Below, piece after piece: positions 50,552 to 59,434 of a DNA stretch of 64,000 nt; within the stretch, counting starts at the first letter, position 1; every line of letters starts with the position of its first letter. This DNA is from Paramagnetospirillum magneticum AMB-1. Lineage in GTDB: Bacteria > Pseudomonadota > Alphaproteobacteria > Rhodospirillales > Magnetospirillaceae. Below the pieces are notes generated by a model. The model worked only from the letters and a program-made list of their open reading frames with translations, ran no database searches and had not been told where the DNA came from. The stretch spans positions 1,760,745 to 1,824,744 of the forward strand of contig NC_007626.1 of NCBI RefSeq assembly GCF_000009985.1, written 5' to 3'. The position numbers and the translations under genes are program-made.

Positions 50552-51495
50552 ATGAACCTCAAGACAGCACGGACCGGAGGGCTGGCGGCCCTGGCGATCG
50601 TCATCACGCTCGCCCCGCTCGGCTTCTCCAACAGCTATTTCTACGATGTCGGCGTCAACGCCATGTTCAACGCCATCCTGTGCGTCGGGCTGAATCTGCT
50701 GATCGGCTATGCCGGCCAGATCAGCCTGGGGCATGCGGGGTTCTTCGCCCTGGGCGCCTATGGCAGCGGCATCCTGACCGAACGCTACGGCGTGCCGGCC
50801 ATCGGCGCCCTGGTCCTTTCGGCCTCGGTGGTGGGCATCCTGGCCTTCGTGGTGGCGCGGCCCATTCTCAAGCTCAAGGGCCACTATCTGGCCATGGCGA
50901 CGCTGGGCATCGGCATCATCATTCACATCGTGTTGAAGACCGAAGCCGGCATCACCGGCGGTCCCGACGGCATGAGCCTGGGCAATTTCAAGATGCTGGG
51001 CTTCACCATCAAGGGCGACCAGATGTGGTATTGGGTGACCGGCGTGCTGTTGGTCCTCGCCGTGTGGCTGTCGCTCAACCTGATCGAATCGCCGGTGGGC
51101 CGGGCGCTTCGGGCCGTGCACGGCTCCGAGGTGGGGGCCGAGGTGGTCGGCGTCGACACCTCCAGCTACAAGGTTCTGGTCTTCGTGGTCTCGGCGGTGT
51201 TCGCCTCGGTGGTGGGCTCGCTGTTCGCCCATAAGAACGGCTTCATCACCCCGGACATCTCCAGCTTCTTCCATTCGGTGGAACTGGTGACCATGGTAGT
51301 GCTGGGCGGCATGGCCTCCATCTACGGCGCCCTGATCGGCGCGGTGATCCTCACCCTGCTGCCCCAGGTGCTGGCGGCGGTGGAGCAGTATGAAGCCATG
51401 ATCCTGGGCGCCATCATGATGGGCACCATGATCTTCATGCCCAAGGGCCTGCTGCCCAGCCTGCTTGCCAGTCTCAAGCGCCGGGAGGCCGGGAA

Positions 51496-51499
<4 letters not shown>
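50552..51499 (+). CDS. livM: Branched-chain-type ABC permease LivM
   Basis: 315 residues with about nine membrane helices. NAILCVGLNLLIGYAGQISL and GHAGFFALGAYGSGIL are the LivM signature; the coupling loop is ESPVGRALRAVHGSEVGAEV. The last codons overlap the livG start by four bases (ATGA). Partner of LivH. Confidence 0.93.
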
Positions 51500-52257
<758 letters not shown>

Positions 52258-52268
52258 TGGAGGCGGGA

Positions 52269-52973
52269 ATGCTGCTCGAAATCTCCGGCCTGACCAGCCA
52301 TTACGGTCGCATCCAGGCCCTCAAGGGCATCGACGTCCAGGTGGCGGAAGGCGAACTGGTGGCCTTGGTGGGCGCCAATGGCGCCGGCAAGACCACCCTG
52401 CTGCGCTGCATCTCCGGCGTTCAGGGCGTCACCGGCGGAAGCATCAAGTTCGCCGGCCAGGACATCACCAAGATGTCGCCCGAGGCCCGAGTGGGGCTGG
52501 GCATCAGCCAGTCCCCCGAGGGGCGCCAGGTGTTCGGCCCCATGTCGGTGGAGGACAATCTGCGTCTTGGCGCCTATCGCCGCCACGGCCCCGATATCAA
52601 GGCCGACATGGACCGCATGTACGAGATGTTCCCCATTCTGCACAAGAAACGGGAGCTTCCGGCCGGCACCCTGTCGGGCGGGCAGCAGCAGATGCTGGCC
52701 ATCGCCCGCGCCCTGATGGCCAATCCCCGGGTCCTGCTGCTGGACGAGCCGTCCATGGGCTTGGCGCCGCTGCTGGTGGCGGAAATCTTCCGCACCATCC
52801 AGGCGCTCAAGGATGGCGGCATGACCATCTTCCTGGTGGAGCAGAACGCCTATGCCGCCTTGGCCATCGCCGACCGCGGCTATGTGCTGGAGACCGGCGC
52901 GGTGGTGCTGACCGACCAGGGGTCGCGCCTGCTCAACGACGACAAGGTGAAGGAAGCCTATCTGGGGCTGTGA
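52269..52973 (+). CDS. livF: ABC transporter ATP-binding protein LivF
   Basis: 234 residues from the ATG at 52269, chosen over 52257 because GGAGG lies five bases upstream. Walker A GANGAGKTTLL, Q-loop SQSPEGRQVF, signature LSGGQQQMLAIARAL, Walker B VLLLDEPSMGL and H-loop VEQNAYAAL are complete. Last gene of the transporter; a terminator follows. Confidence 0.95.
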   Translation: MLLEISGLTSHYGRIQALKGIDVQVAEGELVALVGANGAGKTTLLRCISGVQGVTGGSIKFAGQDITKMSPEARVGLGISQSPEGRQVFGPMSVEDNLRLGAYRRHGPDIKADMDRMYEMFPILHKKRELPAGTLSGGQQQMLAIARALMANPRVLLLDEPSMGLAPLLVAEIFRTIQALKDGGMTIFLVEQNAYAALAIADRGYVLETGAVVLTDQGSRLLNDDKVKEAYLGL

Positions 52974-52999
52974 CGCCGCCCCGCTCCGGCTGGGAGTAA

Positions 53000-53038
53000 A
53001 GCAATCGCCGTCAGCGCCCGCTGGCGGCGATTTGCTTT
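53000..53038 (+). terminator. Terminator after livF
   Basis: AAGCAATCGCCGTCAGCG and CGCTGGCGGCGATTTGCTT pair with one mismatch and one bulge, followed by TTTG. It overlaps the 3' end of the small minus-strand gene at 53011. Confidence 0.7.
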
Positions 53039-53175
53039 TGCGCCGGGCCGAGTTCGTACAGGCCCACCGCCGGCGAACACAGGATCACCACGGCCAAAGT
53101 GCTTACCGCTACGATGGTCAGGGTGATCAGGCTCCGCACATTGGTTGCGTTCGAGTTGCTCACGGTTTCGTACAT
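53011..53175 (-). CDS. Small single-membrane-span protein
   Basis: 54 residues (MYETVSNSNATNVRSLITLT) too short for most gene finders. After a polar start, residues about 16-36 form one hydrophobic helix (LITLTIVAVSTLAVVILCSP), followed by a short polar tail. GAGG lies nine bases before the ATG at 53175. Codon use is GC3-rich like the chromosome. It is convergent with livF and divergent from padE. Function unknown. Confidence 0.5.
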   Translation of the reverse strand: MYETVSNSNATNVRSLITLTIVAVSTLAVVILCSPAVGLYELGPAQKQIAASGR

Positions 53176-53434
53176 ATTTTCAAGCCTCTAAGTATGTCTA
53201 CCTACCCTAAGGAGGTATCGGCATATCCTGAAGGAGTAGCTACCTCATCCCGCACTGCAAAATCCAGCAAAATCGACCTGATCCGGGCGAAACCCTCCAT
53301 GCGGATTTCGCAATGCAACGTGATACGAAACTTGCTTTTGCCATCTGAAAACTGTAATAGGTAATCAAGTACCGAATTAACCGGCCGCAACGAGCCGGAG
53401 GATGCTTAGAGGTTATCGGGAGGATCGGGAAACC

Positions 53435-54007
53435 ATGCATGAAGTGCGTCTTCATGGCCGTGGCGGACAAGGTGCCGTCTTGGCTTCGGCCATTCTTGCC
53501 GCCGCTCTGGTGGAGGAAGGCCGTCACGTCATGGCCATCCCCGCTTTCGGCTTCGAACGCCGCGGCGCGCCGGTCGTGGCGTTTCTCCGGCTATCCGATA
53601 CGGTGATTCGCCGTGTCACGAATATCTACTCGCCCGATATCGTGGTGGTGATCGATCCCACCGTGGTGCGCGCCGTGGACGTTTATGCCGGCATGCCCAA
53701 GGGGGGCACCCTGATTCTGGCGACCTCCAAGGTGCCGGGCGAGATCGAGGTGCCGCCGGTGGTGGAACGGGTGGCGGTCTGCAACGCCATCACCATCGCC
53801 ATGGACATCTTCAAGCGCCAGATCACCAACACCATCATGCTGGGCGCCTTCGCCAAGGCTACCGGGCTGGTCAGCGTGGACTCGCTGGAGAAGGCGCTGG
53901 AGGAAACCCATTTCCGCGACGCCGGCCTCAAGCAGAATATCGAGGCGGTGCGGCGCGGCTATGCCGAGACCCAGATCCTCGATCTGGCCAAGGAGAAGGT
54001 GGCATGA
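53435..54007 (+). CDS. padE: Phenylglyoxylate oxidoreductase gamma subunit
   Basis: 190 residues from MHEVRLHGRGGQGAVLASAI, the gamma-domain start of the pyruvate:ferredoxin oxidoreductase superfamily; FGFERRGAPVVAFLRLSD and AFAKATGLVSVDSLEKAL complete it. The frame is open to 53402, but the ribosome site (GGGA) favours 53435. Gene order gamma, delta, alpha, FAD subunit, beta and the sizes match padEFGHI of Azoarcus evansii, whose product oxidises phenylglyoxylate to benzoyl-CoA and CO2. The TPP site is on PadI. The stop overlaps padF (ATGA). Confidence 0.87.
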   Translation: MHEVRLHGRGGQGAVLASAILAAALVEEGRHVMAIPAFGFERRGAPVVAFLRLSDTVIRRVTNIYSPDIVVVIDPTVVRAVDVYAGMPKGGTLILATSKVPGEIEVPPVVERVAVCNAITIAMDIFKRQITNTIMLGAFAKATGLVSVDSLEKALEETHFRDAGLKQNIEAVRRGYAETQILDLAKEKVA

Positions 54008-54273
54008 GCCTCCGCAATGTTCCCGACAACATGTGTCCCATCGCCACCGAGTACACCACCATGCTCACCGGCGACTGGCGGGCGCTGCGTCCCATCGTCG
54101 ATCGCGACCGCTGCGTCAAATGCGCCACCTGCTGGCTGTATTGCCCGGTGCAGTGCGTGGTCGAGAAGGCGGCGTGGTTCGACTTCAACTACGACTATTG
54201 CAAGGGCTGCGGCATCTGCGCCGAGGAATGCCCGCACCGCGCCATCAAGATGGTTGAAGAGGCGGAGGGCTGA
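54004..54273 (+). CDS. padF: Phenylglyoxylate oxidoreductase delta (ferredoxin) subunit
   Basis: 89 residues with two [4Fe-4S] motifs, CVKCATCWLYCP and CKGCGICAEECP. It carries electrons from the TPP site to the FAD subunit. Starts in the padE stop (ATGA); two bases separate it from padG. Confidence 0.88.
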   Translation: MSLRNVPDNMCPIATEYTTMLTGDWRALRPIVDRDRCVKCATCWLYCPVQCVVEKAAWFDFNYDYCKGCGICAEECPHRAIKMVEEAEG

Positions 54274-54275
54274 CC

Positions 54276-55493
54276 ATGAACAAGGTTTCGACCGGCAAGG
54301 TCATCGTCTGCGACGGTAACGAGGCGGCGGCCTGGGGCGCCTGCCTGTCGCGTCCCGACATGGTGGCCGTCTATCCCATCACGCCGCAAAGCTCGCTGGT
54401 GGAATATCTCGCCCAGTTTATCGCCGACGGCCGCATGGACGCCGACCTGATGGACGTGGAGGGCGAGCACACCGTGCTGTCGGTGCTGCACGGCGCCGTC
54501 CTGGCCGGGGCGCGGACCTATTCCGCCACCTCGGCCCAGGGGCTGGCCTTCATGTTCGAGCCCTATTTCCGCACCCCGGGCCTGCGCCTGCCCATGGTGG
54601 TGTCGCTGGTGACCCGCGACGCGGTGTCACCCACCTGCGTCTGGGGCGGGCAGCAGGACGCCATGACGGTGAAGGAGGTGGGCTGGATTCACATGTACTG
54701 CGAGACCCAGCAGGAAATCCTCGACACCATTCCCATCGCCTACAAGGTGGCCGAGCATCCTGACGTGATGCTGCCGGTCAACGTCAACCATGACGGCAAT
54801 TACCTGTCCTATGGCGTGGCGCGGGTGGAGTTGCCCGACCAGTCGGTCGTCGATGCCTTCCTGGGCGAGAAGCAGGTCAACTGGCATGCCTGTCTCGACC
54901 CGGAGCGCCCCATGGCGGTGGACCCGCTGACCGGCGGGGCCGGCGGCATCGGTCCCTCGCTGTTCGTCAAGTATCGCAAGGGCATCTGCGCCGGCATGCA
55001 GGACGCGCTCCGGATCATCGAGGAAGCCCACGAGGATTGGGGCCGGCGCACCGGACGCTACTGGTCGCCGCTGATCGAGGAATACCGCATGGAGGACGCC
55101 GAAGTGGCCCTGGTCACCATCGGCTCCATGACCGGCGCCGCCAAGGATGCGGTGGATGACGCCCGCGCTTCCGGCAAGAAGATCGGTCTGGTCAAGATCA
55201 AGACCTTCCGTCCGTTTCCCGCCGCCCGCATCGCCCAGGCGCTGTCCAGGGTGAAGGCGGTCGGTGTGGTCGACCGGTCGGTCAACTTCGGCTGGAACTG
55301 CGGCCCGGTGTACCAGGAAGTCCTGGCCGCCATGTATGCCCAACCGGTCCGTATCCCCATGATGAGCTTCATCGGCGGTCTGGCCGGGGCCGACATCACC
55401 GTCGAGCACTTCGCCGAGGTGGTGCACCGGACCTTCCGTCTGGCCGGGGGCGAAGCCGCCACCGGTCCCGTGTGGCTGAACGAGAACGATTGA
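54276..55493 (+). CDS. padG: Phenylglyoxylate oxidoreductase alpha subunit
   Basis: 405 residues. The alpha domain of 2-oxoacid:ferredoxin oxidoreductases is seen: GNEAAAWGACLSRPDMVAVY, YPITPQSSLVEYLAQF, EGEHTVLSVLHGAVLAGART and TSAQGLAFMFEP, then domain II (VALVTIGSMTGAAKDAVDDA). With PadI it forms the substrate and CoA site. Related enzymes act on pyruvate, 2-oxoisovalerate or indolepyruvate, but these have other subunit layouts; the separate FAD subunit next door favours phenylglyoxylate. Confidence 0.88.
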   Translation: MNKVSTGKVIVCDGNEAAAWGACLSRPDMVAVYPITPQSSLVEYLAQFIADGRMDADLMDVEGEHTVLSVLHGAVLAGARTYSATSAQGLAFMFEPYFRTPGLRLPMVVSLVTRDAVSPTCVWGGQQDAMTVKEVGWIHMYCETQQEILDTIPIAYKVAEHPDVMLPVNVNHDGNYLSYGVARVELPDQSVVDAFLGEKQVNWHACLDPERPMAVDPLTGGAGGIGPSLFVKYRKGICAGMQDALRIIEEAHEDWGRRTGRYWSPLIEEYRMEDAEVALVTIGSMTGAAKDAVDDARASGKKIGLVKIKTFRPFPAARIAQALSRVKAVGVVDRSVNFGWNCGPVYQEVLAAMYAQPVRIPMMSFIGGLAGADITVEHFAEVVHRTFRLAGGEAATGPVWLNEND

Positions 55494-55498
55494 GGTCG

Positions 55499-56734
55499 AT
55501 GATGCCCGAGGCCAAATACCTTCTCGTCGGCTCCAGCCATGCGGCGCTGGAAGCCCTGCGCGCCATCCGTCTGGTGGACCCGGACGGCTCCATGGCCATG
55601 CTGACCCGCGACGACCGGTTGCCCTATTCGCCCACCATCCTGCCCTATGTGGTGTCGGGACGGTCGGCGCCGGACAAGGTGCTGCTGCGCGATCCCGCCT
55701 TCTTCGCGGCGAACAACTGCGCCTATGTGCCCAATGCGCGGGCGGTGTCGCTGGATGCCAAGGCGCGTGCGGTGACCCTGGAGAACGGCGAGGTCTGGCG
55801 CTACCAGTCCCTGCTGATCGCCTCGGGCGCCGCGCCCGCCATTCCGCCGGTCAAGGGGCTGGACGGCGTGACCTATCATGTGCTGCGCAGTCTGGCCGAC
55901 GCTGAGGGCCTGCGCGGCGCCATGGGCGCGGCCAAAACGGCCGTGGTGCTGGGGGCCGGTCTGGTGGGGCTGCACGCCGCCGAGAACATGGCCGAGGCCG
56001 GATTGAAGGTCACGGTGGTGGAGATGCAGGGCCACGTCCTGCCCGGCTATTTCGATGCCAAGGCCAGCACCCGCATCGAGGACGCCTTCACCACGCACGG
56101 CGTGGAGCTGAAGCTCGGGCGCAAGGTGGTCGAGGTGGCGCCGGGCAAGGTCATGGTCGATGACGGCACCACCATCGCGGCCGACCTGCTGCTGGTGGCC
56201 ACCGGGGTCCGTCCGGTCACCGACTGGCTGGAGGGCTCGGGCGTTCTGGTGGACAGGGGCGTGGTGGTGGACGAGGCCATGCGCACCAACATCGATGGCG
56301 TCTGGGCGGCGGGCGACGTGGCCCAGGCCACCGACTTCGCCAGCGGCAACAAGGCCCTGATCGGCATCATCCCCACCGCGGTGGAGCAGGGCAAGATTGC
56401 CGGCCAGGGCATGGCCGGAGATTCCTACCGCAAGGACTACGCCGGCGGCCTGCCGGTCAACACCTACCGCTTCTTCGGCCGGGTGGCGCTGTCCATCGGC
56501 CGGGCCGCCGCCACCGATGGCGTCGAGGCGGTCGAGACGGCGTCGGGCGCCTATCGCCGGCTGGTCCTCGAAGGCAACCGCCTGGTGGGCTACGCCAGCG
56601 TCGACGAACCCTTCGACGTGGGCATCATGGGCGAACTGATCCGCCGCCGGGTGGATTTGAGCGAATGCAAGGACGCCTTCCTGGCCCGGCCGGTGGAAAC
56701 CGGGCGGCGCCTGATGAGCGAGCAGTGGAGATAA
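55499..56734 (+). CDS. padH: Phenylglyoxylate oxidoreductase NADH/FAD subunit
   Basis: 411 residues of the pyridine-nucleotide-disulfide oxidoreductase fold. FAD site YLLVGSSHAALEALRAI, RLPYSPTILPYVVSG, second dinucleotide site VLGAGLVGLHAAENMAEAG, and the FAD C-terminal motif NIDGVWAAGDVAQ. No redox-active cysteine pair is seen, so it is a simple electron transfer flavoprotein passing electrons from PadF clusters to NAD+. Two ATGs at 55499 and 55502 are equivalent. The stop lies two bases before padI. Confidence 0.87.
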   Translation: MMPEAKYLLVGSSHAALEALRAIRLVDPDGSMAMLTRDDRLPYSPTILPYVVSGRSAPDKVLLRDPAFFAANNCAYVPNARAVSLDAKARAVTLENGEVWRYQSLLIASGAAPAIPPVKGLDGVTYHVLRSLADAEGLRGAMGAAKTAVVLGAGLVGLHAAENMAEAGLKVTVVEMQGHVLPGYFDAKASTRIEDAFTTHGVELKLGRKVVEVAPGKVMVDDGTTIAADLLLVATGVRPVTDWLEGSGVLVDRGVVVDEAMRTNIDGVWAAGDVAQATDFASGNKALIGIIPTAVEQGKIAGQGMAGDSYRKDYAGGLPVNTYRFFGRVALSIGRAAATDGVEAVETASGAYRRLVLEGNRLVGYASVDEPFDVGIMGELIRRRVDLSECKDAFLARPVETGRRLMSEQWR

Positions 56735-56736
56735 AC

Positions 56737-58146
56737 ATGGGCGTGGCATTCGACAGCATCAGCTTCAAGGCTTCGCTCTGCGACGGCTGTGGCGACTGCA
56801 TGACGGCCTGTTCCCAGGCCAAGGGCGGCGCGTCCCGGATTTCCATCGTTCCCGGCGCCAAGGCCGGCAGCTTCGAGACGGCGCTGTGCCGCCAGTGCGG
56901 CGATCCCAAATGCGTCCAGGTCTGCCCCTCCGGCGCCCTGGACAAGGATGGCGGCAACGGAATCATCGGCTGGGACGCCTCCAAATGCGTGGACTGCCTG
57001 CTGTGCACCGCCGGCTGCGCCTATGGCGGTATCGCGGTGGACGAGAGTGTGGCCCGCGTCGGCAAGTGCGACCAGTGCGACGGCGACCCCGCCTGCGTCA
57101 AGGTCTGCCCGACGGGAGCGCTGGAGTTCCGCAAGGCGGGCTCCATCTTCAACGAGTACGGCGCCAAGGAAGACCTGTTCGTGCCCGGCCTGTCGGGCTG
57201 CCAGGGCTGCAATTCCGAGCTGATCATGCGCCACGCCATGCGCAAGATCGGCCGTAATTCGGTGCTGGCCACCCCGCCGGGCTGCATCCCCGGCATGGGC
57301 TCGGTGGGCTATAACGGCAAGACCGGCACCAAGGTTCCGGTGTTCCATCCGCTGCTGACCAACACCGCCTCCATGCTGTCGGGCATCCGCCGCTATTACG
57401 ACCGCATCGGCCGCAAGGACATCGTGGTGATGGCCCTGGCCGGGGACGGCGGCACCGCCGATTGCGGCTTCCATGCCGTGTCGGGTGCGGCGGAGCGGGG
57501 CGAGAAGGTGCTGTATGTCTGCGTCGACAACGAAGGCTACATGAACACCGGCATGCAGCGCTCGGGCACCACGCCCTACGGCTCGTGGACCTCGACCACT
57601 CCGGTGGGCGAGCACATGCAGGGCAAGACCCAGGACGCCAAGAACCTGCCGCTGATCATGACGGCCCACAAGTGCCGCTATGTGGCCACGGCGTCCACCG
57701 GCTACATGGAGGATCTCTACGAGAAGCTGGACCGCGCCATCGCGGCGTCGTTCGAGGGCTTCTCCTACCTCCATATCTATTCGCCGTGCCCCACCGGCTG
57801 GCGCATTCCGTCGTCCAAGGTGATCGACGCCTGCCGCCTGAGCGTGGACAGCAACTTCAATCCGCTGTGGGAATACACCAATACCAGCGGGCTGCGCTTC
57901 ACCCATTCGCCGGACAACGCCCATCCGGTGTCCGCCTACGTCAAGATGATCGGCAAGTACCGGCATCTTTCCCCCGACCAGCTCGCCCACATCCAGGCCA
58001 AGGTGGACGAGCAGGTTGCGCTGCTCAAACTGATGGCGGCGGAGTCCCCTCCGCCTCCCGCGGCGCATCGGGCTCCGGCCGGATCCTCCACCCCGGCCGG
58101 AGCCGAACCTTCCCAGCCCGCAAGGCGGGAAATCGCACGGAACTGA
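56737..58146 (+). CDS. padI: Phenylglyoxylate oxidoreductase beta subunit (TPP, ferredoxin-fused)
   Basis: 469 residues. The N-terminal ~135 residues are a four-cluster-type ferredoxin domain (CDGCGDCMTACSQ, CRQCGDPKCVQVCP, CVDCLLCTAGC, CDQCDGDPACVKVCP). The rest is the TPP-binding beta domain: GCQGCNSELI, the TPP motif GDGGTADCGFHAV to NEGYMNTGMQ, and SPCPTGWRIP. The C-terminal ~35 residues are proline/alanine-rich and probably disordered; they may be specific to this lineage. A strong terminator follows. Confidence 0.88.
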   Translation: MGVAFDSISFKASLCDGCGDCMTACSQAKGGASRISIVPGAKAGSFETALCRQCGDPKCVQVCPSGALDKDGGNGIIGWDASKCVDCLLCTAGCAYGGIAVDESVARVGKCDQCDGDPACVKVCPTGALEFRKAGSIFNEYGAKEDLFVPGLSGCQGCNSELIMRHAMRKIGRNSVLATPPGCIPGMGSVGYNGKTGTKVPVFHPLLTNTASMLSGIRRYYDRIGRKDIVVMALAGDGGTADCGFHAVSGAAERGEKVLYVCVDNEGYMNTGMQRSGTTPYGSWTSTTPVGEHMQGKTQDAKNLPLIMTAHKCRYVATASTGYMEDLYEKLDRAIAASFEGFSYLHIYSPCPTGWRIPSSKVIDACRLSVDSNFNPLWEYTNTSGLRFTHSPDNAHPVSAYVKMIGKYRHLSPDQLAHIQAKVDEQVALLKLMAAESPPPPAAHRAPAGSSTPAGAEPSQPARREIARN

Positions 58147-58153
58147 GATATCG

Positions 58154-58180
58154 CTCCCCGCTTCGGCGGGGAGTTTTTTT
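58154..58180 (+). terminator. Intrinsic terminator after padI
   Basis: CTCCCCGC (58154-58161) pairs with GCGGGGAG (58166-58173) around TTCG, followed by seven T. It ends the padEFGHI operon. Confidence 0.92.
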
Positions 58181-58194
58181 GTGGGGGTGGCAGG

Positions 58195-58362
58195 CGGCTG
58201 AAAAGGCCCCGCTTCGCGGCAGGGCGACCGCCCTGACCCGTTCGGAGGCGCAGCCTCCGAACCTCCAGTTTTTCAAAAAAGCTGAAGGGTTCGGGAAGCT
58301 GTGCTTCCCGGTTGGGGGATCGGGGGCAAACGCCCCCGAAGCGGAGTTTCTCCGCAGCCTTC
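58195..58362 (+). repeat. Dispersed intergenic repeat, long copy
   Basis: About 168 bases with a string of hairpins: GTTCGGAGGC-GCA-GCCTCCGAAC, CGGGAAGC-TGT-GCTTCCCG, CGGGGGC-AAA-CGCCCCCG. An inverted copy lies at 62062-62213 and a short copy at 37288-37364. Confidence 0.88.
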
Positions 58363-58383
58363 AATCCGGGAATGGCGCGACCC

Positions 58384-59193
58384 TCAGGCGTGCTGCCGTC
58401 CGGCCACCCGCGCCAGGGCGGTGATGCCGAGCAAGGTGGCGCCATAGGCAAGCAGCTGGACGGCGCTGGGGCGGTCCATATAGCCCACCAGGGTGTGGAG
58501 CAGGCGGCCGCCGATGCTGGTCTCGGACAGCAGCCACGAGGTATCCCACAACGGCTGCGGCGCCATCTCGATCACGCCGGCGGCGGACAGATAGGTCACC
58601 GCCTGAGCCGCCATGCCGGCGGCCAGCAGGGTCACCAGCCAGGTGGTGACCGAGAACAGGTGACGGGTGGGGATGGCCAGCAGGCCGCGATAGAGCAGGG
58701 TGCCCACGGTGATGCCGGCGCCCAGGCCCACGGCGCAGCCGGCGATGGTGGCCATCTTGCCGCCCTCCTCGGCCGTGGAGATGCCGAAGACGAACAGCAC
58801 GGTCTCGGCGCCTTCGCGCAGCACGGCGACGCCGACCACCACCGCCAGGACGGACAGGGGGCGGGCGCCGACCACCACGGCGTGGCCGACCCGCTTCATC
58901 TCGGCGGCCATCTCGCGGCCGTGGCTGCTCATCCAGACGGTGTGCCAGCCCAGCATCAGCACGGCCACTCCCAGAATGGAGGCGTTGAACAGCTCCTGTC
59001 CCATGCCCGACAAGGCATCGGACAGAGCCTCCGCCGAGCCGGCGATGACGGCCGATCCCAGCAGCCCGGCCAGGATTCCGGCGGTCACCCATCGGCGGCT
59101 GCCGGCCAATCCTTTGGTGGCGGCCAGGACAATGCCGACGATCAGGGCGGCTTCCAGAACCTCGCGAAAAACGATGACGGCTGATGCCAACAT
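58384..59193 (-). CDS. FTR1-family iron permease
   Basis: 269 residues from the ATG at 59193 (GAGG five bases upstream; a GTG six codons earlier is possible). Seven hydrophobic helices and both REXXE iron-binding motifs are present: REVLE at residues 10-14 and REGAE in VAVLREGAETVLFVFG. FTR1-type permeases take up ferric or ferrous iron with a partner oxidase or EfeO-like protein; no partner gene is next to it. A 35-base palindrome resembling a Fur site lies 48 bases upstream. Confidence 0.9.
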   Translation of the reverse strand: MLASAVIVFREVLEAALIVGIVLAATKGLAGSRRWVTAGILAGLLGSAVIAGSAEALSDALSGMGQELFNASILGVAVLMLGWHTVWMSSHGREMAAEMKRVGHAVVVGARPLSVLAVVVGVAVLREGAETVLFVFGISTAEEGGKMATIAGCAVGLGAGITVGTLLYRGLLAIPTRHLFSVTTWLVTLLAAGMAAQAVTYLSAAGVIEMAPQPLWDTSWLLSETSIGGRLLHTLVGYMDRPSAVQLLAYGATLLGITALARVAGRQHA

Positions 59194-59240
59194 TGGGGCC
59201 TCGTGCTTCACCCCGAAGGGGCTTGATTCAACTCACGACA

Positions 59241-59275
59241 GGAATATTGCAAATAGCTCGCATTTGCAATATTCC
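59241..59275. promoter_or_regulatory. Perfect inverted repeat between ftr1 and hemerythrin gene, Fur-box-like
   Basis: GGAATATTGCAAAT (59241-59254) and ATTTGCAATATTCC (59262-59275) are exact inverted copies with a seven-base spacer. The inner part fits the outer arms of a Fur box (GCAAAT...CATTTGC). It could control both divergent genes. Confidence 0.7.
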
Positions 59276-59434
59276 CATACTTGAGATAGGTCATTGCACG
59301 ACAAATGTAAAGCCTGACGAGATGTCGGCGTGCAGGGGTGGTTGGCCAGCCCGGTCGTGCTATATATGCAATATGGATTTGCTGGGCGGGCGGGAACCCC
59401 TCGTGCAGACTCCCATGGCGACGACGAGGGGGCG

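Noticed and set aside
53194..53361. 55-residue plus-strand frame before padE
   Set aside because: No ribosome site, unusual composition, and it lies in the promoter region of the pad operon.
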